From: Thalassiosira profunda | Taxonomy: Eukaryota > Bacillariophyta > Thalassiosirophyceae > Thalassiosirales > Thalassiosiraceae | DNA: 17,344 nt | Assembly: GCA_036939355.1 (NCBI GenBank) | Contig: JALLAP010001087.1 | Span: forward strand, 1-17,344 | Reading direction: 5' to 3' | Shown: positions 9,446 through 17,344 of the stretch, piece by piece | Layout of the letters: the number at the start of each line of letters is the position of its first letter | Numbering within the stretch: the stretch's first letter is position 1 | Notes under the pieces: model-generated | The model's database searches: none | Seen by the model: the letters and a program-made list of their open reading frames with translations, nothing else | Told to the model about the DNA's origin: nothing | Translations under genes and position numbers: made by a program

Positions 9446-11621
9446 TCACTGCACTCCCCTGATAGTTGAGCACAGAAGCGCCGGGTCCTCCTTGATCAGA
9501 CGGTATGTTATCTCGAGCGACAGCAGCAGGTCAGACTCCGATTCGTAGCATTCTTCTTTTGTGCCGTCGAAAGAGGCTGGCGGCGAGGCCGCTGCCAGTT
9601 GAAAAGGATACAATCCACTGACGGGATCGCGTATCGCCAGTGATTCTGGATACAGATGGAGAAGTGTCTCCACATCGTCCCAAGGATGCACGCATCCATT
9701 CCTCCTCGCAGTTGAGGTTCCTTCGACCAATAGATGCAGCGGGAGTCTTCCATCGCGTGTGCGTATTTGCGCTGCGCTGGGCTCGCAAAGGAGCAGATAT
9801 TCGATCATTGTGTAAGGGAGGTGATCATATGTGTTCCATCTTGCTTGCCAAGAATTGGTAGGACTGTAATCGGCTTCATTGGGTCCTTTGCTTGCAATTG
9901 GAATGTCACTACAAGCCCAATGCAGAGGCACCTTGCCAGAGGAGTCTCTTTTCGATAGTGCTGAACATCCTTCGCCAATTGCGTAGAGCGCTCCTCTGTA
10001 TGGCATGGCTGGTTCTTTGTCCTTCCGCTCGTTCTTTCTTGTTTGCACCACACTCGCAACTAATGCCAAGGCGGGGTAATTGGCATGTTTGGTGGCAATC
10101 ACAGTGGCATGAACAGGATACGCCGACATTTGCGTCCTTGCTGCGTAGGCTATCGACGCGGCTGCCGCGGCTTCCTGGATCAGCACGAACATTTTGCCCC
10201 ACACATTCGTTGAGTTCCATAGATCGATATCCCAGCGATCCTCCTCTACGGACACAAAACCGAAGCTTCCAGAGACGAGAGAATCTAGGCCGCCACCCCG
10301 CATCCAGCGTATTCCGCGATCTATGATCAGATGTTCGAAGTCTTTCTCAATCACTGCATTGCCCGATGCTGCCGAGGATGATTCGCCATTGATCGAGTCG
10401 TCATCATATTCACTTTCCTCGTCAGAGTCGCTTTCAATTTCAGCCTCGCCTTCGTGTTCGGCATCCCATTCGGCCTCCCATCTCTCATTCCGCACCTTGC
10501 ATATCTCCTGCAGGCTAGTTGAGAACCACTCAATCAACTCGTCGATGGCCAGCTGGCCTTTAACATTTCTTGCTGTCGCAGAGCGCATATCGCCAAGCGC
10601 TGAAGTTAAGGTGCGCAGCAGAGAAGGGGATCCACCGTTGCACGCCGCAAAATGCAGCGGAAGATCTCCCTCATTATCGCTGATCATAGTTGGGTGCACG
10701 CTTCCGTCGTCAGTTGGGACTTGCCTCAGCAGCATTTTGAGGGCCTCTTCGTTGTCGCCGTCTACTGGAAAAGATAGTGTGAGCAAAAGGTGCGGATATA
10801 CACGCATATTTCAGCACAATAAGAACTCACCAGCCAAGAAGTGGACGGGGGTGCACTGAGAACAGTTCTTTGCCACGAGGAGATCGCGGCATGTGGGCCT
10901 GCGCTCAAGAAGGCCCTTTGGATCGCCCGGCGGGCGGCAGGCATCAATGAATACTCGGACCAGCTCGGAAGGGCAGGAACCAGCCCCTGTCATTGAATGA
11001 AGGGGAGTCTCTCCATTGCCATCTGTCATGGTCAGCACTGACGTATGCTGCACCATGTCAACATTCTCCTCACGTTGGATCTGCCCGTCGTCTGAATCGT
11101 CTTCCTGATACGGCTCTACTCCCTATCGAAGGACAGACTTGCACCACAAAGCACTCGCAGTCGCTGCAAGGTTTGGGCATCCCATCCCCGGGTCTGCGCG
11201 AGTTGTGGGAGGCATCGATCAGCATCCGCGCAGTTTTCACCGCGCCCATCAGCTCAGTCGATGGAAGAGACATGCGGCAGAGGGAGTGAAGGAGGGTCCG
11301 CTTCTGCCTGATTTGGGCGTGGGAATGCGATTCGGCCTGGTTAGAGTTGTTGTTCACCCAATAGCGAAGGGGTAGTTCCGGCGCCGTTGGGGCCACGTCC
11401 TCTGTGGGGCGCGACGAGGATGTATTAGGCTCTTGTTCTTCAGAGGCAGAAGCATCGGCGCTATTTTTCCTGAGGGTGAGAGCCTCCTCCACAAAGGCCG
11501 CTGAGAATCCAGCCATTGCAATCCGCCGGTCCTCCTCCATTGAATCATCGACGCGCATCGACACGCGTGGGTCCCTCCGAATTATATCCTGGATCTCCTC
11601 CCATCGCTTCTCATGAACCAT
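9446..11621 (-). CDS. Ankyrin-repeat protein, three exons
   Basis: Exons are 11621-11145, 11080-10831 and 10764-9446, giving about 681 residues. The second intron (66 bp, GTGAGT to CCAG) is firm because it joins PVHFLA to VDGDNEEALKMLL. The first (64 bp, GTGCAA to GGCAG) is my best choice for reaching the next frame and is weaker. Ankyrin-type units are seen at about residues 109-137 (TLLHSL), 179-205 (NGETPLHS), 235-256 (TPVHFLA), 272-300 (EGDLPLHFAACNGG), 519-560 (GKVPLHWA), 579-612 (DGRLPLHLLVE) and 626-660 (GLYPFQLAAASP). An acidic serine-rich stretch lies at about 349-370. Ankyrin repeats bind proteins, and the partner is unknown. The true N-terminus may lie upstream: the frame before the ATG reads DATLHQ, which looks like an ankyrin start, but meets a stop at about 11669 with no ATG between. 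The style resembles diatom ankyrin proteins. Confidence 0.78.
10765..10830 (-). other. Intron 2 of the ankyrin gene
   Basis: A 66-bp intron, GTGAGT at 10830-10825 and CCAG at 10768-10765. The phase (G, then TA) keeps the frame and rebuilds a complete ankyrin unit. Confidence 0.85.
11081..11144 (-). other. Probable intron 1 of the ankyrin gene
   Basis: The frame must change between the exon ending in CSDCECFV and the exon carrying DMVQHTSVLTM. The best pair is GTGCAA at 11144 and GGCAG ending at 11081, which leaves both exons in phase 0 and gives a size close to the second intron. It lacks a good pyrimidine tract. The alternative acceptor ATCAG would make a 40-bp intron. Confidence 0.45.
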
Positions 11622-12029
11622 CTGGTGCAGCGTAGCATCTTGGGCCTTCTGCCCGCATCCTTGTCCTCAGTCGAATGGCAGGGGCAGGCGCAGGAGCCGA
11701 CCCCTATATATTTCGTCTGCCCCTGGGCGCTCATGGCTGCAGCCTATTGCGGCGGGTGTAGGGCGGGCGAAGCTGCTGGGGTGGGGCTGATTGGTGAGGT
11801 GCTCTAGCTTGGGCGGATTTTTTGTGGCGGATTTTGGTGGCAGAGATGTCAGAGAGTCAGAGAGAGTGGAAGCACACCGTCGTCACTCTCAACTTTGATC
11901 CTTGATCACCCCGCCAAGCCCTCGCCGTGCCTTCGACGCCTTCCTCCTTGATCGCGGCCGCCGTGGCGTATTCTGTCTGTTTCAGAGTATCTCACTGTTG
12001 CGACCTCTGTGTCCGCTGATTGAGAGCCT
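11622..12029. promoter_or_regulatory. Divergent region between the ankyrin and DTD genes
   Basis: The two genes point away from each other, so promoters for both should lie here. CTATATATTT at about 11704-11713 is the only TATA-like element and reads on both strands. A minus-strand ATG at 11734 opens MSAQGQTKYIGVG and could belong to an upstream ankyrin exon. A GAGAGTCAGAGAGA purine run lies near 11850-11866. Confidence 0.45.
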
Positions 12030-12641
12030 ATGCTCCGGCGCCGAAGATACCCTTTGGCTGCCCTCGTTGCCATCAACTTCGCCGCCCTCCTCCTCGATCA
12101 GGTCCAATCCACTTCCGCGATGAGGCTCGTCCTCCAACGCGTCAAATCCGCCTCCGTGACAGTCGAGCAGCAGCAGGTCTCGACCATTGGGCCCGGCGTC
12201 CTCGCGCTCGTGGGCCTCCACACGGAAGATAGAGAGTCTGATTTGCAATACTGCGCCAAGAAGCTATTGGCCGTCAAGATGTGGGAAAACGGCAACGGCG
12301 CGCCGTGGCGACAACACGTGAAGCAAAAGGGCTATGAGATACTGTGCGTCAGTCAATTCACATTGTATGGGACGCTATCGAAGAAGAACCAGCCGGACTA
12401 CAAGCTTGCGATGAAGGCGCAGCAGGCGAATGATATGTACAATCAATTTCTTGATATGCTCAGAGAGGGGTACGATCGTGAGAAGATCTTCGACGGAAAG
12501 TTTGGCGAGATGATGGACGTGGCACTGGTCAACGATGGCCCGGTGACGCTTGTGATTGATAGCCGGGAGGATGCGCTTAGGAAGCAAATGTCGTCGATGT
12601 CGCTGACGGATGGGGAGAGTGGATCGGGCGTCGAGAGATGA
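12030..12641 (+). CDS. DTD1: D-aminoacyl-tRNA deacylase (DTD), with N-terminal extension
   Basis: The 203-residue frame has no intron. From residue 31 it follows the DTD family: MRLVLQRVKSASVTV, IGPGVLALVGLH, the active-site motif SQFTLYG (about residues 109-115), KPDY-like QPDYKLAM, FDGKFGEMMDVALVNDGPVT, where NDGPVT stands for the family NxGPVT motif, and a Ser/Glu-rich tail. DTD removes D-amino acids, and glycine mischarged on tRNA-Ala, as a homodimer, protecting translation fidelity. The first 30 residues (MLRRRRYPLAALVAINFAALLL...) are not part of the family. They have an Arg cluster followed by a hydrophobic stretch, like a signal or organelle-targeting sequence. A second ATG at 12120 gives the standard length, so alternative initiation could yield two forms. 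The gene converges on the gene ending at 12758. Confidence 0.92.
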   Translation: MLRRRRYPLAALVAINFAALLLDQVQSTSAMRLVLQRVKSASVTVEQQQVSTIGPGVLALVGLHTEDRESDLQYCAKKLLAVKMWENGNGAPWRQHVKQKGYEILCVSQFTLYGTLSKKNQPDYKLAMKAQQANDMYNQFLDMLREGYDREKIFDGKFGEMMDVALVNDGPVTLVIDSREDALRKQMSSMSLTDGESGSGVER

Positions 12642-12757
12642 CGTTGATTCAGGGATATCATCGGTCTGCGTGGGGCAGATGCGACTGAGCAATGATGTGT
12701 GCAGCAACACATATTTGCAACTACTTTTCATCTATTTGTACAAGCGCTCTTTTCGTT
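12642..12757. other. Short convergent spacer
   Basis: These 116 bp separate the 3' ends of the DTD gene and the minus-strand small gene. No clear polyadenylation signal is seen for either. Confidence 0.45.
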
Positions 12758-13245
12758 CTAGAACGGTTCCGGATACGGTTCTTCGACGCAATCTCCGTAC
12801 GCTTCCATCGGTTCGCCGTACACGCGCCGGCCGTTAGTCCTCCATTCGGCAATGGCATCCTCGACAGATACTGGCACAGTATCTGCGAAGTATCCGTGCA
12901 CCTTGGCATAGCGGCTAACGTCTTTCATACTTTTCATCGCCGTGGCGTGTGCTGCGCCGCGGAAGAACTCTCTCATCAGCTCTTTGCTTTCCTGGTGTGT
13001 GCGAACAACGTTGCAAACGGTAAGAATGGCATGCAGTATTGTGACAAGGAAACTTGCCGACACATGATACGCACCCATACTGTTATCGTCATGTAGATTC
13101 CAGAATTGCGGAACGTCGACGAATGAATGTTTCCCTCCGATTTGAGCGCGGCGTCGTGAGCGCGGGCCGAGAGGTAAAGGAACTTTGGCGTCGACAGCCA
13201 GTTCTTCGTCAATAGACCCGTGACGCTAATGTAGTAGTTCATCAT
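12758..13245 (-). CDS. Small dimeric alpha-beta-barrel-like protein (monooxygenase-related), two exons
   Basis: Exons are 13245-13075 and 12991-12758, joined across an 83-bp intron (GTGCGT to CCAG), giving 134 residues. Two overlapping ORFs each carry half. Joining them produces a smooth family pattern: YYISVTGLLTKNWLSTPKF, then GNIHSSTF, IYMTITVW-ESKELMREFF, GAAHATAMKSM and YFADTVPVSVEDAIAEWRTN. This resembles the small bacterial and algal proteins of the antibiotic-biosynthesis-monooxygenase/CrtA type (ferredoxin-like, dimeric alpha-beta barrel), where HTxxVW...M..F...AH..AM is typical. I recall the family by pattern only. The activity is unknown and no cofactor motif is visible. The C-terminus is acidic and proline-rich (EEPYPEPF). 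Start: first ATG, directly before the strand. Confidence 0.65.
12992..13074 (-). other. Intron of the small alpha-beta-barrel gene
   Basis: An 83-bp, phase-0 intron, GTGCGT at 13074 and ACCAG ending at 12992. It joins TITVW to ESKEL. The unspliced reading of either ORF destroys the family pattern. Confidence 0.7.
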
Positions 13246-13635
13246 CGTTCAAACCGTTTTGTGGGCGATGCACATCATTGGCGGCAAAGAGGAGAAGGAG
13301 CCGTGCACCATCCAGATGGTCTTGCTTCTTTGAAGATTCTACGTGAGAGATCAACGTAGAATGATACTAATTCCGTAGATAACTGAAGTGCCTTGCTTTG
13401 CCGCGGCGGACTTACGTATCTAAAGCTAGAGCGCCTATCTGGTACATATAGCTGAATCCTAGGTAGGGAAGCGTACGTACTATGTACGCTGTACGCAGAC
13501 AGCGAATACACAACGCGCAACGGCCAAATCACACAGGTCAATACAATTGCTTTTAAGCTCAATTCAGTTATTCCTGTCCATTTTCCCCTTATACGGAGTC
13601 CATCTCCCACAAATCCCTCGTTTCCGCAAACAACA
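13246..13635. other. Spacer between two minus-strand genes
   Basis: This 390-bp stretch should hold the 3' end of the PH/NPF gene and the promoter of the small alpha-beta-barrel gene. It contains a perfect hairpin with 9-bp arms at 13336-13344 and 13354-13362 and a GTAC-rich cluster at about 13469-13497. The open frame at 13709-13275 overlaps the PH gene in another frame and looks non-coding. Confidence 0.45.
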
Positions 13636-15518
13636 TTATCCCAACAAGTCGACAACCGGCTGCGGTGCCTCGGCGGGGGCAGCGTCCTCCGACGGTTCCG
13701 TATCGACATCCCCGGGCGCCGCGCGCCGACGCTGGCTGCTCTCCGCCGAAAATGCCTGGTGGTAGCCCATGTTCCGCGTGCTGTTCGGAATTCGTCCCTC
13801 GCGCCCGTGATCCTCGTCGTACCTCCCCCGATATCCCACCGCCTCGCCCATGTCGGTCGGCTGATCCCTCGTCGCGGCCACCATCGCCGCGTCCCTGGCG
13901 TTTCTCATGCATCCCAGGATGATCTTTCGCAAGGCCGATACATCGTTGCTGGCGTTCATCCCATCGTCGTCGTTGCGGTGTTGGCGGTGGGAGGGCGAGT
14001 TCACCATCTCCTCCTCGCGGGCGGCAAAGGCGGCGGCGATGGTGGGACCGTAATCCATCCACCGTTCGAGTTTGAAGTGCAGCATGACGTTCTTTCCGTA
14101 GGGCTTCCTCCGAACCTGCGTCACCTGGTATCCCATCACGCTCGACTTCTTCAGATCGCTCACGAAGTCCACCCTCAGCTTCACCAGGAATTCCCGAGCC
14201 TTCGCCGTGTGGTACGGGTTGTTCAGCCAATCGATGTAGTCGTCAAACGTCCGGAAGAAAAGGAGCTGCGTGGGGCCGTACTGGATCCAGAACGTTTGCT
14301 TCCACTTGCGCATCAGCACGGTGCGGAAGGAAATTCGCGACAGGACGTAGCCGCTGTGATGAACCAGCTCTGGTTTGGGCAGAGGCGAGGAGAGCGGCGG
14401 TGCTGAATTTTCAGCAAGATATTCTGCCTGATTGCGACCGGGCACCATGGGAGGAGGAGGGGCAATGTCCGGGTTACGGTCCCACGAATTGCGCCCCCTC
14501 CCTCCGCCTCCACCTTTGGTCTTGGGAGACTTCTTGCCTTTGATCGCGGCGCTATCGAGAAACTCCCCATCCTTCTTGCGGTTTTCCAAGTTCTCTGCGC
14601 CAGCGTCGCTGTTGTCGTCCAATTCAACATCGACCAGGGCCAGCCCCTCATCATCACTTCCGGCCGGCATGATCGATTCGTTTCTGTCTGTTTGACTGCT
14701 TTCCAGATTGAACTGCTGCACCTCCGCCTGCAGCTTCTGCTGAGCCGAGGGGGGTTGGGGTTGCACTGGCTGCTGTGGAGGGATAGCGTATTGGGGATTC
14801 TGCGCTGAATATCCGGGCTGCTGCTGCGCCTGAAAGCCAGGCTGCTGATAGCCGTGCTGCTGGTATGCGGGCTGCTGGAACTGTTGGATTTGCTGCGGTG
14901 GAGGTTGCTGGGCAGGGGCGCCGAAGATGCCAAGAGGATCATAAGATTGACCTGTGGCAGCCGGGGCAGGAGCCTAATAGAGACGGAAATGAGAGGTCAG
15001 CAAAGAGGAGTCATCCAATCAATCTCTTTCTATCTCCCCTTCCCAACCCTTCAAATGTCTCCACACACCAATGTAACAATCTCTCCCCCAAACAAACATC
15101 AATTCGTCATACACCAAGAGATAATGTGTGCACAATACAATCATGGACTTACCGCGGGAGCCATGCCACCCGAATTCTGCAGCGCCCACGGTGACTGCAC
15201 GATGGCGTTGGGCGGCAGCGTCGCGAGCTGCTGCTGCGGCTGGTGCGGGTGCTGCGCGATCGCCGGCAGCTGTTGCTGCGGCTGCGGGGGCACCATCCCC
15301 CCGGGAGGGAGGGCGAACGGATTGGCCGTCGCCGCCGCCGCCGGAGGGGCCGGGGCCGCGAACGGATTGGCCGCGGTGGGAGACGCCGCCGGCGGCTGCG
15401 GAGGCCATTGTTGCTGCGGCGACGCCGTCGGCTGGGCGGGTGGCTGAGCCACCGTCGAGTAGGCGTCGAACCCATCGAACGGGTTGGACGGCGGCGCGGG
15501 CTGCTGGGGCGACGCCAT
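13636..15518 (-). CDS. Q/P-rich PH-domain protein with NPF motifs (endocytic-adaptor-like), two exons
   Basis: Exons are 15518-15153 and 14973-13636, giving 567 residues across a 179-bp intron (GTAAGT to ATTAG, phase 0). Exon 1 is Pro/Gln/Ala-rich with three NPF motifs (NPFDGF, NPFAAP, NPFALP). NPF is the classic ligand of EH domains in endocytic proteins such as Eps15. Residues about 123-300 continue Gln-rich (QQPGYS, QQPAY), then an acidic stretch, a Lys patch and a Gly run. Residues about 328-441 look like a PH domain: SGYVLSRISFRTVLMRKWKQ and TFWIQYG, LLFFRTFDDYIDW, and a closing helix with a Trp in FKLERWMDYG. The C-terminus ends VVDLLG, a DLL-type clathrin-box-like end. A role linking membrane lipid to endocytic coats is inference from motifs. 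Start: the ATG at 15518 (MASPQQPAPPSNPF). No in-frame ATG lies further upstream in the readable frame. Confidence 0.75.
14974..15152 (-). other. Intron of the PH/NPF gene
   Basis: A 179-bp intron, the longest in the window, with consensus GTAAGT at 15152-15147 and a pyrimidine-rich acceptor ending CTATTAG at 14974. Both exons are in phase 0, and it is AT-richer than the flanking exons. Confidence 0.85.
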
Positions 15519-15706
15519 GGTCGGGACGGGGCCGCACGGAGGGGGCAGGCGGCGAGGCAATGAGTGAGAGTCGGCGTGGGGATGAGAGCGGGCTACTCCG
15601 AGGGCGGGCGGGGGCTTATCAGCTCAGAAGTTCAGTTCGACAAGTCGATCTTGATTTTGGAGAGGTTGGAGGGAGGGTGAAGCTACCACGATCAGAAGCT
15701 ACCTAC
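15519..15706. promoter_or_regulatory. Upstream region of the PH/NPF gene
   Basis: GC-rich near the start codon, then G-rich (GGGCGGGCGGGGG at about 15602-15614), then mixed sequence up to the inverted-repeat element. It should contain the promoter of the minus-strand gene. No TATA box is evident. Confidence 0.35.
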
Positions 15707-15902
15707 GTGGCCTACCACAAAGTGTCCCACCCCCCCTGGGACAACTTTTTGGCTAGCCTGAGCTCGGGGGTGGGACAACTCAAAGCTTCCCCATACTTGC
15801 TCCACTGTAGAGGTCCCAGGGTGGGACAACTTTTCATGCTAGGCTGAGATCTTGGGGGGTGGGACAGGCGAGTGGGGGGTGGGACACTTTGTGGTAGGCC
15901 AC
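15707..15902. mobile_element. 196-bp inverted-repeat element (MITE-like)
   Basis: The ends 15707-15735 and 15874-15902 are perfect 29-bp inverted repeats (starting GTGGCCTACCACAAAGTG). Allowing one inserted base, the match continues outward by CTAC. Inside are two diverged direct copies (15737-15776 and 15822-15866) that both start TGGGACAACTTTT and end GGGGTGGGACA. There is no coding capacity, as expected for a non-autonomous element. No clear target-site duplication is seen, so an element of the MITE type is a suggestion. A large folded-back repeat is the alternative. Confidence 0.6.
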
Positions 15903-16487
15903 TGTAGAACACTAAGCACCGGCCTACTCATAGAATCTCACGTAGGAATTAAATCTAATCTATCTACGAGAGATAAGAATTCAAGTTAGGGTCCATATTA
16001 TGAGAGATGTGGTTGGGTCAAGAGGGGGATGATGCTTAGGCAGTTTCATAAAGCTAGGCCATCCCTACCTGGTTTAGGGTTGGGTTGGGGCTTAGGTTAG
16101 GGTTTAGAGGTGGAGCTCTCGCAGCCAAGGATTGTCCCCCAAGCATTATAAAAAACTGACAGCACAAAAGGCCAAGAGCCAGTCAAAGCGCCATGGCCTA
16201 CCTCAGGTAAGGGTGAATTTGGGTCGGGTTTTTTTATTACTTCTACTTATTTTTCTATTTCTCTATGCATGTGCTGGTTGACAGAGGTACGTAGTAGTAG
16301 GTTGACTCCAAATCTTGCTTTCACAGAGAGCCCCACAAGGATTGTCCGAAGGCGACAGGTCAAATGGCCAGAAGATAAGAACACTGACATACACCAACTA
16401 ACTACAAAGAAGCTAGGGTTTTTCTAAATGTAGGCAAAAATGCACGCAGTACGTAGTAACTAGGCCACTGCTGAGAACTGAGAATAA
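15903..16487. other. AT-richer non-coding stretch with telomere-like patch
   Basis: I see no supported gene. Notable are degenerate TTAGGG-type sequence at 16071-16110, a TATAAAAAA at 16147-16155, and a short ATG frame at 16193 with a GTAAGG donor-like site (16207), considered under findings. Scattered GTACGTA-like motifs occur at about 16286 and 16450. Confidence 0.4.
16071..16110 (+). repeat. Degenerate interstitial TTAGGG-like repeat
   Basis: The 40 bases are a run of TTTAGGG, GGGTTGGGG, CTTAGG, TTAGGG and TTTAGAGG variants, all G/T-rich on the plus strand. Stramenopile telomeres are TTAGGG. The units are too irregular and too few to be a functional telomere, so this is at most an interstitial relic. 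Confidence 0.45.
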
Positions 16488-16511
16488 ATGTGTTTTGAGA
16501 CTTTCTTCGGA

Positions 16512-17011
16512 CCCAAGAGGCCAGGCAATTGCCCATCAGCGTGGTTCCAACATCATTCGAGAATGTGTGGGAGTGGTTGGGAGCAGCTCTGCGCCTTTTC
16601 CCTCCTCGTGTGGTGGCATGGCACGCGGCCCATTTGGACGGCTCGATGTGTGCTGGCTGATCCTAGCTCTTGGAGAGATTTTGGCCCCCAACACATCATG
16701 TGAACAAAGTGCGCCGCCCCCTTCCCAAGAGGCCAGGCAATTGCCCATCGGCATGTTCCAACATCATTTGAAGATGCATGGGAGTGGTGGGGAGCAGCTC
16801 TGCTGCATGTTTTTCCTCCTCTGGGTGGTGTGGCGCGCCCATTTGGACGGCTCGATGTGTGCTGGCTAACCCTAGCCTGGAGATTTTGGCCGAACACATC
16901 ATGTGAACAAGGTGCGCTCCTTCCCAAGGGGCCACGGCCACACAATTGCCCATCAGTGTGTTCCAACATCATCTGAGGATGTATGGAAGTGGTTGGGAAC
17001 AACTCTGCACT
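16512..17011. repeat. Tandem repeat A, about 200 bp, two and a half copies
   Basis: Copies begin at 16512, 16724 and 16923 (spacings 212 and 199), and the third stops near 17011. Each unit starts CCAAGAGGCC or a variant, includes AATTGCCCATC, a TTCCAACATCAT segment, GGGAGCAGCTCTGC, ATTTGGACGGCTCGATGTG, and ends with AACACATCATGTGAACAA. Copies are clearly diverged by substitutions and small indels, and reading frames are not conserved between them, so this looks like non-coding satellite-like sequence. Confidence 0.75.
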
Positions 17012-17070
17012 ATATCTCATTGTTTGTCTTACTTATTACTCGAATCAAGTGGCGATCCGGTTGCTCAACA

Positions 17071-17344
17071 GGCCCGGGTAATGGCCCCCGAAGTCATGGC
17101 TCCTCTTCTTTTGTGATGCCATAGGAAGGGAGGGGTCTGGAAGTGTTGCTCGTCCTTTTGATTGTCCGGCCGGCGCACAGTGGCCAACCCTAGTGGGTGA
17201 TGGCTGGGTAGCTACTGTGCTACTTATGTACCTTGTGCTGCATTTGAGTGTGGTTGAGCTAGCAGCTTCCAAAGCCAAAGGGGCCGGCAAATGGCCCGAA
17301 GTCATGGCTCCTCTTCTTTTGTGATGCCATTGGAGGGGTCTGGA
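17071..17344. repeat. Repeat B, about 210-bp period, second copy cut by the window edge
   Basis: The segments 17071-17141 and 17281-17344 share AAGTCATGGCTCCTCTTC and TTTTGTGATGCCAT followed by GGAGGGGTCTGGA. They are 210 bp apart. The start of each (ggccgg/ggcaaatggccc) faintly resembles the start of repeat A, so the two may be old relatives. Confidence 0.6.

Noticed and set aside
13275..13709. 144-codon minus-strand open frame
   Set aside because: It starts inside the PH/NPF coding region in another frame and continues into AT-rich spacer without any recognisable pattern.
16495..16869. 124-codon plus-strand open frame in the repeats
   Set aside because: The frame is not kept between repeat copies (spacings 212 and 199), so it is chance openness in satellite-like sequence.
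16512..17344. CRISPR-like or gene-array repeat
   Set aside because: The units are about 200 bp with diverged copies and no short constant repeat with unique spacers. The genome is eukaryotic.

Overview
This is nuclear DNA from a compact eukaryotic genome. The genes carry short GT-AG introns (about 64 to 179 bp), sit on both strands in divergent and convergent pairs, and encode eukaryote-specific proteins: exosome subunit RRP41, the spliceosomal kinase PRP4 and a PH-domain protein. Tandem bacterial-type PH (bPH) domains and the ankyrin style suggest a stramenopile alga, most likely a diatom. That assignment is inference from protein style only.

Layout. Bases 1-44 hold the probable first codons of a minus-strand gene that runs off the left edge. 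Bases 45-1192 hold no supported gene. RRP41 (minus, 2157-1193, two exons) is divergent from a plus-strand three-exon gene (2648-5357) for a protein of five tandem bPH domains. That gene converges, 64 bp apart, on a PRP4-type kinase gene (minus, 8257-5422). The kinase gene is the main catch: a 72-bp exact duplication around a single N (7070-7214) splits it artificially into two ORFs. With one copy and the N removed, the RGG/RD-rich N-terminus and the kinase domain join in frame as about 920 residues.

A GC-rich plus-strand hypothetical gene (about 8579-9178) follows. Next come an ankyrin-repeat gene (minus, 11621-9446, three exons), a D-aminoacyl-tRNA deacylase (DTD) gene with an N-terminal extension (plus, 12030-12641), a small two-exon protein resembling dimeric alpha-beta-barrel monooxygenases (minus, 13245-12758), and a two-exon gene for a Q/P-rich, NPF-motif, PH-domain protein that looks like an endocytic adaptor (minus, 15518-13636).

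From 15564 to the right end no gene is supported. This stretch holds a 196-bp inverted-repeat element resembling a MITE, degenerate TTAGGG-rich sequence, and two sets of about 200-bp repeats. Together these suggest a repeat-rich, possibly subtelomeric, region. The genes do not form one pathway. Most are housekeeping: RNA decay, splicing control and translation quality control, alongside lipid-binding or trafficking proteins of unknown role.
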